Shown piece by piece: positions 17,524-24,937 of a stretch of DNA of 64,000 bases. The DNA is from Algoriphagus terrigena DSM 22685 (GTDB lineage: Bacteria > Bacteroidota > Bacteroidia > Cytophagales > Cyclobacteriaceae): positions 1 through 64,000 of the forward strand of contig NZ_AUBW01000008.1 in the NCBI RefSeq assembly GCF_000429445.1, written 5' to 3'. The notes below the pieces were generated by a model. It did no database searches. It was not told the origin of the DNA and worked only from the letters and a program-made list of their open reading frames with translations. How positions within the stretch are numbered: the stretch's first letter is position 1; every line of letters begins with the position of its first letter. A program made the position numbers and the translations under genes.

Positions 17524-19008
17524 CTACAAATTGTATTCTTTGATCACTTCCCCCGCCACCACTTCTCCGGAGATCAGCGATGGCGGGACCCCGGGACCTG
17601 GCACGGTCAGCTGACCGGTGTAAAACAAATTTCTTACCTTTTTGTTTTTTAGACTTGGCTTTAGGACTGCAGTTTGGAGCAGCGTATTGGCCAAGCCGTA
17701 GGCATTTCCCTTGAACGCATGATAGTCCGACTTGAAATCAGTGTGCGCATAGGATCTTTTGTAGATCACATGCGGCCGGATTTCCTGTCCGGTGATTTTC
17801 TCCAGGCGATCCATGATAATATGGTAATATTTTTCCCGTAGGGTCTCCGAATCTTCCAGATTTGGCGCCAAAGGAATGAGCAAAAACAGGTTCTCCATCC
17901 CTTCCGGCGCCACAGTAGGATCAGTGATAGACGGGACACAAGTATAGAAAAGCGGCTTCTCGGGCCATCTCGGGTTTTTGTAGATCGCATCTGCATGCGG
18001 ACCCAGCGGCTCGTCAAAGAACAGATTGTGGTGCCGAAGGTTTTTCAGCTTTTTGTTTACTCCCAGGTAAAAAAGTAGGCTGGATGGCGCCAGGACGCGC
18101 TTATCCCAATAGTCTTCCGAGTAGTTGCTGTATCTTGGATCGAGCAGATGCCGGTCGACGTGGTGGTAGTCTGCTCCCGCGATGACCACATCGGCGTGGA
18201 TGATTTCGCCGGATGTTAGGCGGATCTGCTTCGCCTCTCCCGATGTCACCTCGATCGCCTCCACCTCTGCCGAACAGCGGATCTCGACTCCTTTTTCTTC
18301 GGCTAGGCTGACCATCGCGCGGATGATCTCGTGCATCCCTTTCATAGGATACCAAGTGCCCAGCGCAATATCTGCGTAGTTCATCAGGCTGTAGAGCGCG
18401 GGAATATTCTCGGCCGTTTCTCCGAGAAACAGCACAGGAAACTCCATAAGACGGATGATTTTGTTATGAGAAAAGAACTTTCGCAGGTGCTTAGACATGG
18501 ACTGGAAGACGTCCATTCGGATCATATCGACTAGCAAGCCGGGCGAAGCAAATTCAAGTAATGAACGACTGGGACGATTCACCAGATCATGGATACCTAC
18601 CTCGTATTTGTACTTGGCCTGCGCAAGAAATCGATCCAACTGCGCTCCAGCACCGGGTTCGATCTGTTCCAGCATTGCTTTGAAATCCCTCAGGTCCGCG
18701 GGGATATCCATCACTTCTTTTTCTCCGAAAATCACGGAATAGGAAGGATCCAAACGGATCAGCTCGTAATAGTCGGAGGGTTTTTTCCCAAAATGTGCAA
18801 AATACTGCTCAAACACATCCGGCATCCAATACCAGCTTGGACCCATGTCAAAGGTAAATCCGCCCGTCTCGAACTTCCTGGCCCGGCCGCCGGGGGAATC
18901 GTTTTTTTCCAACAGTGTAACTGAGCAAGTACCTCGGGCTGCGAGGTGTGTAGCTGCGGAGAGTCCGGCAAAACCAGACCCAATCACCACCACGTGTGTT
19001 TGCGGCAT
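17524..19008 (-). CDS. crtI: Phytoene desaturase CrtI
   Basis: 494 residues. N-terminal FAD-binding GSGFAG (10-15) in VVVIGSGFAGLSAATHLAARG followed by the E-rich strand TLLEKNDSPGGRARKF. The C-terminal signature FYTGQLTVPGPGVPPSLISG, with the final SGEVVAGE, is typical of CrtI-type desaturases. It oxidises phytoene through several steps to lycopene. It starts 4 bp after the stop of the ECF sigma gene. A CrtD-type role (3',4'-desaturation) cannot be ruled out from sequence alone, but the location next to crtB supports CrtI. Confidence 0.94.
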   Translation of the reverse strand: MPQTHVVVIGSGFAGLSAATHLAARGTCSVTLLEKNDSPGGRARKFETGGFTFDMGPSWYWMPDVFEQYFAHFGKKPSDYYELIRLDPSYSVIFGEKEVMDIPADLRDFKAMLEQIEPGAGAQLDRFLAQAKYKYEVGIHDLVNRPSRSLLEFASPGLLVDMIRMDVFQSMSKHLRKFFSHNKIIRLMEFPVLFLGETAENIPALYSLMNYADIALGTWYPMKGMHEIIRAMVSLAEEKGVEIRCSAEVEAIEVTSGEAKQIRLTSGEIIHADVVIAGADYHHVDRHLLDPRYSNYSEDYWDKRVLAPSSLLFYLGVNKKLKNLRHHNLFFDEPLGPHADAIYKNPRWPEKPLFYTCVPSITDPTVAPEGMENLFLLIPLAPNLEDSETLREKYYHIIMDRLEKITGQEIRPHVIYKRSYAHTDFKSDYHAFKGNAYGLANTLLQTAVLKPSLKNKKVRNLFYTGQLTVPGPGVPPSLISGEVVAGEVIKEYNL

Positions 19009-19012
19009 GGGA

Positions 19013-19525
19013 TCAGTTGTTATGCATGTAGACCATCAAGCTCTCCTTGAGTAGTTTACGGGCAATATGAATTCGATTTTTCACAGTTCCAATCGGAATC
19101 TGGAGCGTATCAGCGATCTCTTGATACTTGAATCCTCGGAAATACATCTCAAAAGGAACTTTGTACCCTTCATCCAACCGCTCGATCGCTGCACGAATAT
19201 CCGTCAGCGTAAAGCTGCCAAATACCTCATTTTCGATCAGGGCATCGCCTGAATTGAGGTAGTGCAGGTTATCTGTCTTGTCGACAAATGTCCCCCTTCT
19301 CACCATCCGCTGGTAATTGGTGAAAAAGGTGTTTTTCATAATAGTATAGAGCCACGCCTTAAGGTTAGTGCCTTCAGCAAACTTGTCCTTGTTGGAGAAA
19401 GCCTTGAGGAATGTGTCCTGAAGCAGGTCATTGGCATCGTCCACATCTTTGGTGAGTTTCAAAGCAAAGGGTTTCAGCGAACTTGACGCCTTGTTGAGGG
19501 AGTAGCTAAATTCCAGAGTTGTCAT
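19013..19525 (-). CDS. ECF RNA polymerase sigma factor in the carotenoid operon
   Basis: 170 residues. Sigma region 2 covers about 20-85 (DANDLLQDTFLKAF, NLKAWLYTIMKNTFFTNYQR) and region 4 about 110-165 (FEMYFRGFKYQEIADTLQIPIGTVKNRIHIARKLLKE). It directs RNA polymerase to a specific promoter set. The gene is the first of the run sigma-crtI-crtB-crtYcd-ispH-crtW. No anti-sigma gene is adjacent. A comparable logic is known from Myxococcus, where the ECF factor CarQ controls light-induced carotenoids, but homology to CarQ beyond the ECF fold is not claimed. Confidence 0.92.
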   Translation of the reverse strand: MTTLEFSYSLNKASSSLKPFALKLTKDVDDANDLLQDTFLKAFSNKDKFAEGTNLKAWLYTIMKNTFFTNYQRMVRRGTFVDKTDNLHYLNSGDALIENEVFGSFTLTDIRAAIERLDEGYKVPFEMYFRGFKYQEIADTLQIPIGTVKNRIHIARKLLKESLMVYMHNN

Positions 19526-19850
19526 AGTGGACTTGTTTTGTTTAACGAAAGTTAGGAAAGATTAAACAAAAAACCAAACCCGGTTTGCAAAAACTTAAAT
19601 ACCAAGGTGGTATAGAAGCTTGATGGGCATGTCAAAAAAGGCGTAAAAACGATCAATAGGGGAGAAATCGAATGAGTTCTTCGGATTATAACCTTAAAAA
19701 AATAATTAAAACAGAAGCTTTAATGGCTATACCGAATAGCTGCCGCCCAGAGCAGCGCTGTCGGCAAGGAGCGAAATAGTTGAGAGTAAAAAGTTATTGC
19801 CGTTGCCGGAGAGCATCAAAGATACCTCTAATCTTGGCCTCCAGCTGTCA
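19526..19850. promoter_or_regulatory. Intergenic control region of the crt operon, two short palindromes
   Basis: This 325-bp gap separates the CarH-like gene from the sigma factor gene and should hold the crt promoter (minus strand). Two inverted repeats stand out: CAAACC-C-GGTTTG (19575-19587, 50 bp before the sigma start) and ATACCA-AGG-TGGTAT (19599-19613). Either could be an operator of the MerR-B12 protein. No ORF seen. Confidence 0.35.
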
Positions 19851-20741
19851 TCAAATACCAACGGCGCTTATTTCAGCCAGGATCTTTCGGAAGTCAGCGA
19901 AGTCACGCATCACACGGACGTTTTTAGGGAAATGAAGCTCTCTGCCGATCACCTGATAGCCAGACATCAGAATCTGGGCGGCTGGAAACTTCGCGGAAAG
20001 TGCGTTAATATAGTCTTGTACGTGTTCTGCTGAGGGCGACGAAGTCACGACAGTCAACAAATAGTCCGGCTGATGAAGGCGATAGACAGAAAGGAGGTCA
20101 GCGCTGGGAGTACTCTGACCAAGGTAGACCACACGATGTCCGCTGGCTTTGATCAAGTAGTTCGAAAAGAGCAGCGAAATCTCATGCAGTTCCCCCTCGG
20201 GCAGGAAGAGCAGAAAAGTCCTCCCATCGCTTGGTTTTGCCAGTCCATCGATCGCTACTATCAACTTTTGTCTGACCAGATTGGAGATAAAATGCTCTTG
20301 AGCCGGCGCGATGGCACCCGTCTGCCAAAGCACTCCAATTCTGGACATGAAGGGATAGATCAATTCAAACATCGTCCGCTCAAATCCATACCTGCGGATC
20401 TGAGATGAGATAATCTCCTCAAAGCGATACTCATCCATATTGATCAGACAAAGAGTAAGCGCGTAAATCTGGTCATCCAGCGCCTCCGATTCGTCCGTCA
20501 CCCGAAGCACCTCGGCGCGGATCTCCTCGGGACGCAGCGCCGCAATCTTACTGATCTTGAAGCCATTTTCATTCAACAGCGCGACGTTCAATATGAGCTT
20601 CAGATCCTCATTGTCGTAATAGCGGATATTGGTATCCGTCCGCTTGGGGTTGAGCAAGTGATAGCGTTGCTCCCAAATCCGCAGGGTATGCGCCTTGATG
20701 CCGGACAGCTGTTCCAGATTCTTGATCGAATATGTGCTCAA
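19851..20741 (-). CDS. CarH/LitR-like MerR regulator with cobalamin-binding domain
   Basis: 296 residues. The N-terminal MerR helix-turn-helix is clear (TYSIKNLEQLSGIKAHTLRI, then WEQRY). A four-helix B12-binding cap has the W-x9-EH signature (W139, E149, H150 in WQTGAIAPAQEH) that contacts the 5'-deoxyadenosyl group in CarH. The Rossmann-type domain has PEGELHEIS with H186, placed 36 residues after H150 as in CarH, where that distance is 35; this is the probable lower cobalt ligand, although the usual DxHxxG reads ExHxxS. Such proteins bind DNA in the dark and release it in light. The start is TTG at 20741, since no ATG lies between it and the upstream in-frame stop. Transcribed toward the crt operon. 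Confidence 0.88.
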   Translation of the reverse strand: MSTYSIKNLEQLSGIKAHTLRIWEQRYHLLNPKRTDTNIRYYDNEDLKLILNVALLNENGFKISKIAALRPEEIRAEVLRVTDESEALDDQIYALTLCLINMDEYRFEEIISSQIRRYGFERTMFELIYPFMSRIGVLWQTGAIAPAQEHFISNLVRQKLIVAIDGLAKPSDGRTFLLFLPEGELHEISLLFSNYLIKASGHRVVYLGQSTPSADLLSVYRLHQPDYLLTVVTSSPSAEHVQDYINALSAKFPAAQILMSGYQVIGRELHFPKNVRVMRDFADFRKILAEISAVGI

Positions 20742-21183
20742 TGGTTTTTGTGTTTAAAAATAGTTTTTGGGCCAAAAACAGCCCGAAAGATACAGCTTTA
20801 CTTCCTCCGGTTCGATGTGCGACTGAAGTGCTTTAATTAAAGCCCGTCAGTGTAGCGAATCAACCAAAATCCGGTTGAAATGTTCAAATCTATTTTTTTG
20901 AATTACCCGGGACAAAATTTTTCGCAGATGTAACATGCGCCTTTCACGGATTTTCAGATGAATGAGAGCACTCATTTCGGCTAAACGATGGAAATGTCCC
21001 CAGAGTAAGAGTTTCCAACCCAACGTCTTGCGTGGGGAAAAAAACAGACATCACTTTTCCCATGTGCGGACAAGACTGTTCTGTTCCGAACATTTTTTCA
21101 GCAGATATCCCGTCAGTTCAGTCCATTTAAGTCTCTTTTTTTTGGCACACTAATTACTACAAATAGGAAAATATTATCCACTG
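20742..21183. other. Divergent 442-bp intergenic region
   Basis: Lies between the minus-strand MerR gene and the plus-strand padR gene, so it holds both promoters. Its last 40 bp contain an element (21144-21177) shared with the second padR locus. No supported ORF in the remainder. Confidence 0.5.
21144..21177 (+). promoter_or_regulatory. Conserved element upstream of first padR
   Basis: GGCACACTAATTACTACAAA then TAGGAAAATATTAT. The second padR gene has GGCACACTTATTCCTACAAT then TAGATAATATTAT at 24430-24462. The two agree at most positions although the surrounding DNA does not. A shared promoter with PadR operator is the likely meaning. Confidence 0.6.
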
Positions 21184-21528
21184 ATGAAAAAGTATCAACT
21201 GGGAGAATTTGAAGAGGTCGTAATGCTCACTGTGGGAGTCCTGTATGACGAAGCCTATGGCGTATCCATCAAAAAGGAAATCGAAGGCCGCCTGTCTCGG
21301 GGTGTCAGCGTCGGCGCCCTGCAAACGGCGCTCAAACGATTGGAAGAAAAAGGCTATCTGAGATCCCGAGAAGGCGAATCCACCGAGGAGCGGGCGGGAA
21401 GGCCGAAGAAATATTTCCAAATCACCGCCCTAGGCAAACGGGCGCTGGAGTATTCCAAAACCACCAGAGAGGAACTTTGGAAGGCTATCCCGAATATGGC
21501 CTGGGACATCAAATCGTCCGGAATCTGA
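21184..21528 (+). CDS. PadR-family transcriptional regulator
   Basis: 114 residues, a minimal PadR winged-helix protein. LGEFEEVVMLTVGVL and YGVSIKKEIEGRL begin the HTH; LKRLEEKGYLRSREGES and RAGRPKKYFQITALGKRAL form the recognition helix and wing. It probably represses its own operon with the permease gene 45 bp downstream. 80% or so of residues look shared with the PadR at 24590-24934, which points to duplication of the padR-permease unit. Confidence 0.93.
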   Translation: MKKYQLGEFEEVVMLTVGVLYDEAYGVSIKKEIEGRLSRGVSVGALQTALKRLEEKGYLRSREGESTEERAGRPKKYFQITALGKRALEYSKTTREELWKAIPNMAWDIKSSGI

Positions 21529-21573
21529 GAAAGCTGCCTGCAGTGCCTACCTGATCCTGCCCATCACTAAAAC

Positions 21574-24192
21574 ATGATAAAACATACTCCTCCCCGTGTC
21601 CCTCTCCGCTTCTTTCGCTGGTTTTGCCATCGGGATCTGAGGGATTCTATTGAGGGCGATCTAATGGAGCTGTATGGGGAAAGAGTGCAAGAGATGGGAA
21701 AAAGAAAAGCGGATTGGAAGTTTGCAAAGGATGTGTTGCTGCTTTTCCGACCGGGGATTATCAGACAAATGGAAGGATATCAACCTGTAAACAATATCGG
21801 TATGTATAAGAGTTATTTTAAAATCGGTTGGAGAAATCTGGTGAAAAACAAAGGCTATTCTGCCATCAACATAGGCGGTCTTGCTGTTGGGCTAACTGCA
21901 GCAATCCTTATTGCCTTGTGGGTTCATGATGAATTAACCTTCAACAAGAATTTTGAAAACTATGACAAAATTGCAGAGGTTTTACAAAACCAGACTTTCA
22001 ACGGGGAGGTAGAAACCTGGTCGAGTCAGGCTAGGCAGATTGCTCCAGAACTCCGAAACCACTATGGAAGTGATTTCAAGCATGTGATCATGAGCTCCTG
22101 GAACGGTACCCACAAACTTACATTCAATGAGCAAGATGTAAGGAAATCCGGGAGATATATGGAGCCTGAGGTAACAGAAATGTTGACGCTCAAAATGTTG
22201 TCCGGAACCCGTGATGGCCTCAAAGATCCCTCTTCCATTTTACTTTCCGAATCCGCAGCAAAGGCCATTTTTGGTGATTTAGCACCTCTTGGACAAGCCA
22301 TTCAGATGGATGACAAATTGGAAGTAATGGTGACTGGGGTATATGAAGACTTACCCAGAAACTCAAGTTTTCATGACCTTACGTTTATAGCCCCTTGGGA
22401 ACTGTATGTATCAAGTGAAAATCTGGAAGAAAGAACAGGCTGGGGTAACAGTTGGTTTCAATCCTTAGCCCAAATTGAAGACAATGCCGACATGGATCAG
22501 GTCTCTCTCAAAATCAAAGATGTGAAATTGAATGCTGTGGTGGCCGCGGGTGATGATGATGACCGGTTTAAACCTGAAATTTTCCTCCATCCCATGAGCC
22601 GTTGGCATTTATATTCTGATTTTAAAAATGGGGTTTCTGTTGGTGGTGGAATCCAATATGTTTGGTTGTTTGGGTTGGTGGGCGTATTTGTTTTGTTGCT
22701 AGCCTGCATCAACTTTATCAACCTCAACACTGCCCGTTCTGAAAAAAGAGCCAAGGAAGTTGGCATCCGAAAGACACTCGGATCGATCAGGATTCAATTG
22801 ATCAATCAGTTTTTTACAGAATCCATGATGGTGGTGGTCCTGTCATTATTCCTTTCACTTGTCCTTGCCCAACTGGCTTTGCCCTGGTTCAACGAGGTTT
22901 CGGGAAAGCAAATTGACCTGTTATGGTCGAATCCGTATTTCTGGATGATTGGTCTTGCGTTTACCATCCTTACCGGAATGATCGCTGGAAGTTTCCCGGC
23001 ATTTTATATCTCATCATTTCATCCTGCCAGGGTTTTGAAAGGTGCATTTAAAGCAGGTCGTTTTTCGGCAGTTCCTCGGAAGATTCTGGTAGTGGCTCAG
23101 TTTACAGTTTCGATCACGCTCATTATTGGTACCTTGATTGTTTTCAAACAAATTCAGTTTACCAAAAACCGCCCCATCGGATACGATAATATTGGAGTGA
23201 TTTCGGCTCCTATCAGAGCAGATGGCATACGGGATCATTTCGATGCCTTCAGAAATGATCTGCAAAACTCAGGTGCAGTTAAGGAAGTGGCGCTGACAGA
23301 CTCCCCATTGACAGCAACGAATGTGACAAATGGCGGCTTTACTTGGGAAGGCAAAGATCATGGTATGGCAGAAGAATTTGCTACGCTTCGTGTAACCCAT
23401 GAATTTGGAGAAATGATTGATTGGCAGATTCTGGATGGTAGGGACTTTTCAAGGGATTTTGCGTCTGACTCGATGGCTTTTATCATCAATGAATCAGCAG
23501 CGAAATACCTTGGCATGGAGGATCCCGTCGGCAAATCACTCAAGTGGGGAAATAATGGAGAATATAAAATAATAGGTGTTGTCAAAGATATGATCACACA
23601 GTCTCCTTATTCTCCTGTCAAGCAAATGCTTTTCTTTCTCAACTATAAGCGGGTGAATCTGGCGCATGTTAAGATTAATCCGGATGTAAGCGCAACCGAA
23701 GCTTTAAGTAAGATTGAAACTGTGTTCAAAAAATATGATCCTTCCAATGCCTTTGAATACTCCTTTGTAGATCAGGATTATGGCAAAAAATTCGACAACG
23801 AAAGGCGGATTGCCAAACTGACCTCGGCCTTTGCTGCACTTGCCATGCTGATCAGCTGTCTCGGACTTTTTGGATTGGCATCATTCATCGCAGAACAACG
23901 GACAAAAGAAATTGGAATCAGAAAAGTAATGGGGGCTTCTGTAGCCAATTTATGGAGCATGTTGTCCAAAGATTTTGTATTGCTTGTGGTCATCTCAAGT
24001 TTGATTTCTATTCCGATCGCTTATCACTATCTGAGTAGCTGGTTGGAAAACTATGAGTATCGAACATCAATTTCATGGTGGATTTTCGCTGTCACAGGTT
24101 TTGGCGCAGTATTGATCACATTAATGACTATTAGCTATCAATCCTTAAAAGCTGCCCTAATGAATCCGGTGAGGAGTCTGAGATCAGAATGA
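21574..24192 (+). CDS. FtsX/MacB-type ABC transporter permease with N-terminal prefix domain
   Basis: 872 residues. Residues 1-75 form a soluble prefix (LRFFRWFCHRDLRDSIEGDL ... FRPGIIRQM), after which MYKSYFKIGWRNLVKNKGYS starts a standard permease: TM1, a large periplasmic MacB-like domain, then a three-TM FtsX block with NTARSEKRAKEVGIRKTLGS, and a second periplasmic domain and FtsX block with EQRTKEIGIRKVMGAS. No ATPase gene is adjacent, so an ATPase must come from elsewhere or none is used. Codon choice is more AT-rich than in the following permeases. Partner and substrate unknown; the PadR association suggests stress-inducible export or envelope work. Confidence 0.9.
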   Translation: MIKHTPPRVPLRFFRWFCHRDLRDSIEGDLMELYGERVQEMGKRKADWKFAKDVLLLFRPGIIRQMEGYQPVNNIGMYKSYFKIGWRNLVKNKGYSAINIGGLAVGLTAAILIALWVHDELTFNKNFENYDKIAEVLQNQTFNGEVETWSSQARQIAPELRNHYGSDFKHVIMSSWNGTHKLTFNEQDVRKSGRYMEPEVTEMLTLKMLSGTRDGLKDPSSILLSESAAKAIFGDLAPLGQAIQMDDKLEVMVTGVYEDLPRNSSFHDLTFIAPWELYVSSENLEERTGWGNSWFQSLAQIEDNADMDQVSLKIKDVKLNAVVAAGDDDDRFKPEIFLHPMSRWHLYSDFKNGVSVGGGIQYVWLFGLVGVFVLLLACINFINLNTARSEKRAKEVGIRKTLGSIRIQLINQFFTESMMVVVLSLFLSLVLAQLALPWFNEVSGKQIDLLWSNPYFWMIGLAFTILTGMIAGSFPAFYISSFHPARVLKGAFKAGRFSAVPRKILVVAQFTVSITLIIGTLIVFKQIQFTKNRPIGYDNIGVISAPIRADGIRDHFDAFRNDLQNSGAVKEVALTDSPLTATNVTNGGFTWEGKDHGMAEEFATLRVTHEFGEMIDWQILDGRDFSRDFASDSMAFIINESAAKYLGMEDPVGKSLKWGNNGEYKIIGVVKDMITQSPYSPVKQMLFFLNYKRVNLAHVKINPDVSATEALSKIETVFKKYDPSNAFEYSFVDQDYGKKFDNERRIAKLTSAFAALAMLISCLGLFGLASFIAEQRTKEIGIRKVMGASVANLWSMLSKDFVLLVVISSLISIPIAYHYLSSWLENYEYRTSISWWIFAVTGFGAVLITLMTISYQSLKAALMNPVRSLRSE

Positions 24193-24193
24193 T

Positions 24194-24310
24194 ATGAAAA
24201 CCACTCCTCCCCATCTCCCTCTCCGCTTCTTTCGCTGGTTTTGCCTTCTGAATTTGAGGGGTAGTAGCTTCGAAACGGGTAGCTCTTCAATTCAGAGCGG
24301 CATCGATTGA
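24194..24310 (+). pseudogene. Remnant of a permease N-terminus
   Basis: Immediately after the permease stop a 38-codon frame reads MKTTPPHLPLRFFRWFC then LLNLRG. It matches the first residues of the preceding permease (MIKHTPPRVPLRFFRWFC, RDLRD) and then loses similarity and stops. This is best read as the stump of a further tandem permease copy that was deleted. Confidence 0.8.
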
Positions 24311-24394
24311 TTTGTCCCTAACCATATCAGCTTTTTAACATTGTCCTTCACCGCCCGTTTTTGTTCGGGATCGCACAAGTCAACTGACAAAAAG

Positions 24395-24418
24395 GGCCTA
24401 TTCTTACCGGAATAGGCC
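24395..24418 (+). terminator. Terminator-like hairpin
   Basis: A perfect 9-bp stem GGCCTATTC / GAATAGGCC with a 6-nt loop is followed by TTGTTTGTTG. It separates the first permease transcript from the second padR unit. Confidence 0.7.
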
Positions 24419-24429
24419 TTGTTTGTTGT

Positions 24430-24462
24430 GGCACACTTATTCCTACAATTAGATAATATTAT
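24430..24462 (+). promoter_or_regulatory. Conserved element upstream of second padR
   Basis: Counterpart of the element at 21144-21177. Here it lies 127 bp before the start codon instead of 6 bp, so the leader of this copy is longer and includes a GCGG/CCGC hairpin near 24536-24552. Confidence 0.6.
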
Positions 24463-24589
24463 TTTGCCGTGAAATCGAGCAAGTTGCTGGCAACACACAA
24501 TGGGATGATTATCAGTAATACGAAGATTTTCCCGATCCGCCGAAGCGGACGGGACAGTCTATAGAACCGCTGAAAAAATTTACAATGAT

Positions 24590-24934
24590 ATGAAAGACTT
24601 TCAACTAGGTGAATTTGAAGAGATCGTGATCCTGACCGTCGGGATTCTCAACCAATCAGCCTACAGCGTAGGAATCAAAGACGAGATCGAACTGCGGCTT
24701 TCGCGGACAGTCAGCATGGGTGCACTTCACACTGCGCTGAACAGGCTGGAGGAAAAAGGGTACCTAAAATCCCACTCCGGCGAGTCCACCGAAGAGCGGG
24801 CAGGCAGACCGAGGCGGTATTTCGAAATCACAGCACTTGGCAAGAAAGCCATGCAACATGCCAAAGACACCCGGGATGAGCTCTGGAGCGCGATTCCAAA
24901 AACACTTTGGCAGGCTAATCTAGCAGGTATCTAG
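24590..24934 (+). CDS. PadR-family transcriptional regulator
   Basis: 114 residues, same architecture and length as the PadR at 21184-21528 (LGEFEEIVILTVGIL, LNRLEEKGYLKSHSGEST, EERAGRPRRYFEITALGKKA). It is followed after 3 bp by a permease, so regulator and permeases form one operon. Probable autorepressor and sensor of an unknown signal. Confidence 0.93.
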   Translation: MKDFQLGEFEEIVILTVGILNQSAYSVGIKDEIELRLSRTVSMGALHTALNRLEEKGYLKSHSGESTEERAGRPRRYFEITALGKKAMQHAKDTRDELWSAIPKTLWQANLAGI

Positions 24935-24937
24935 TCC

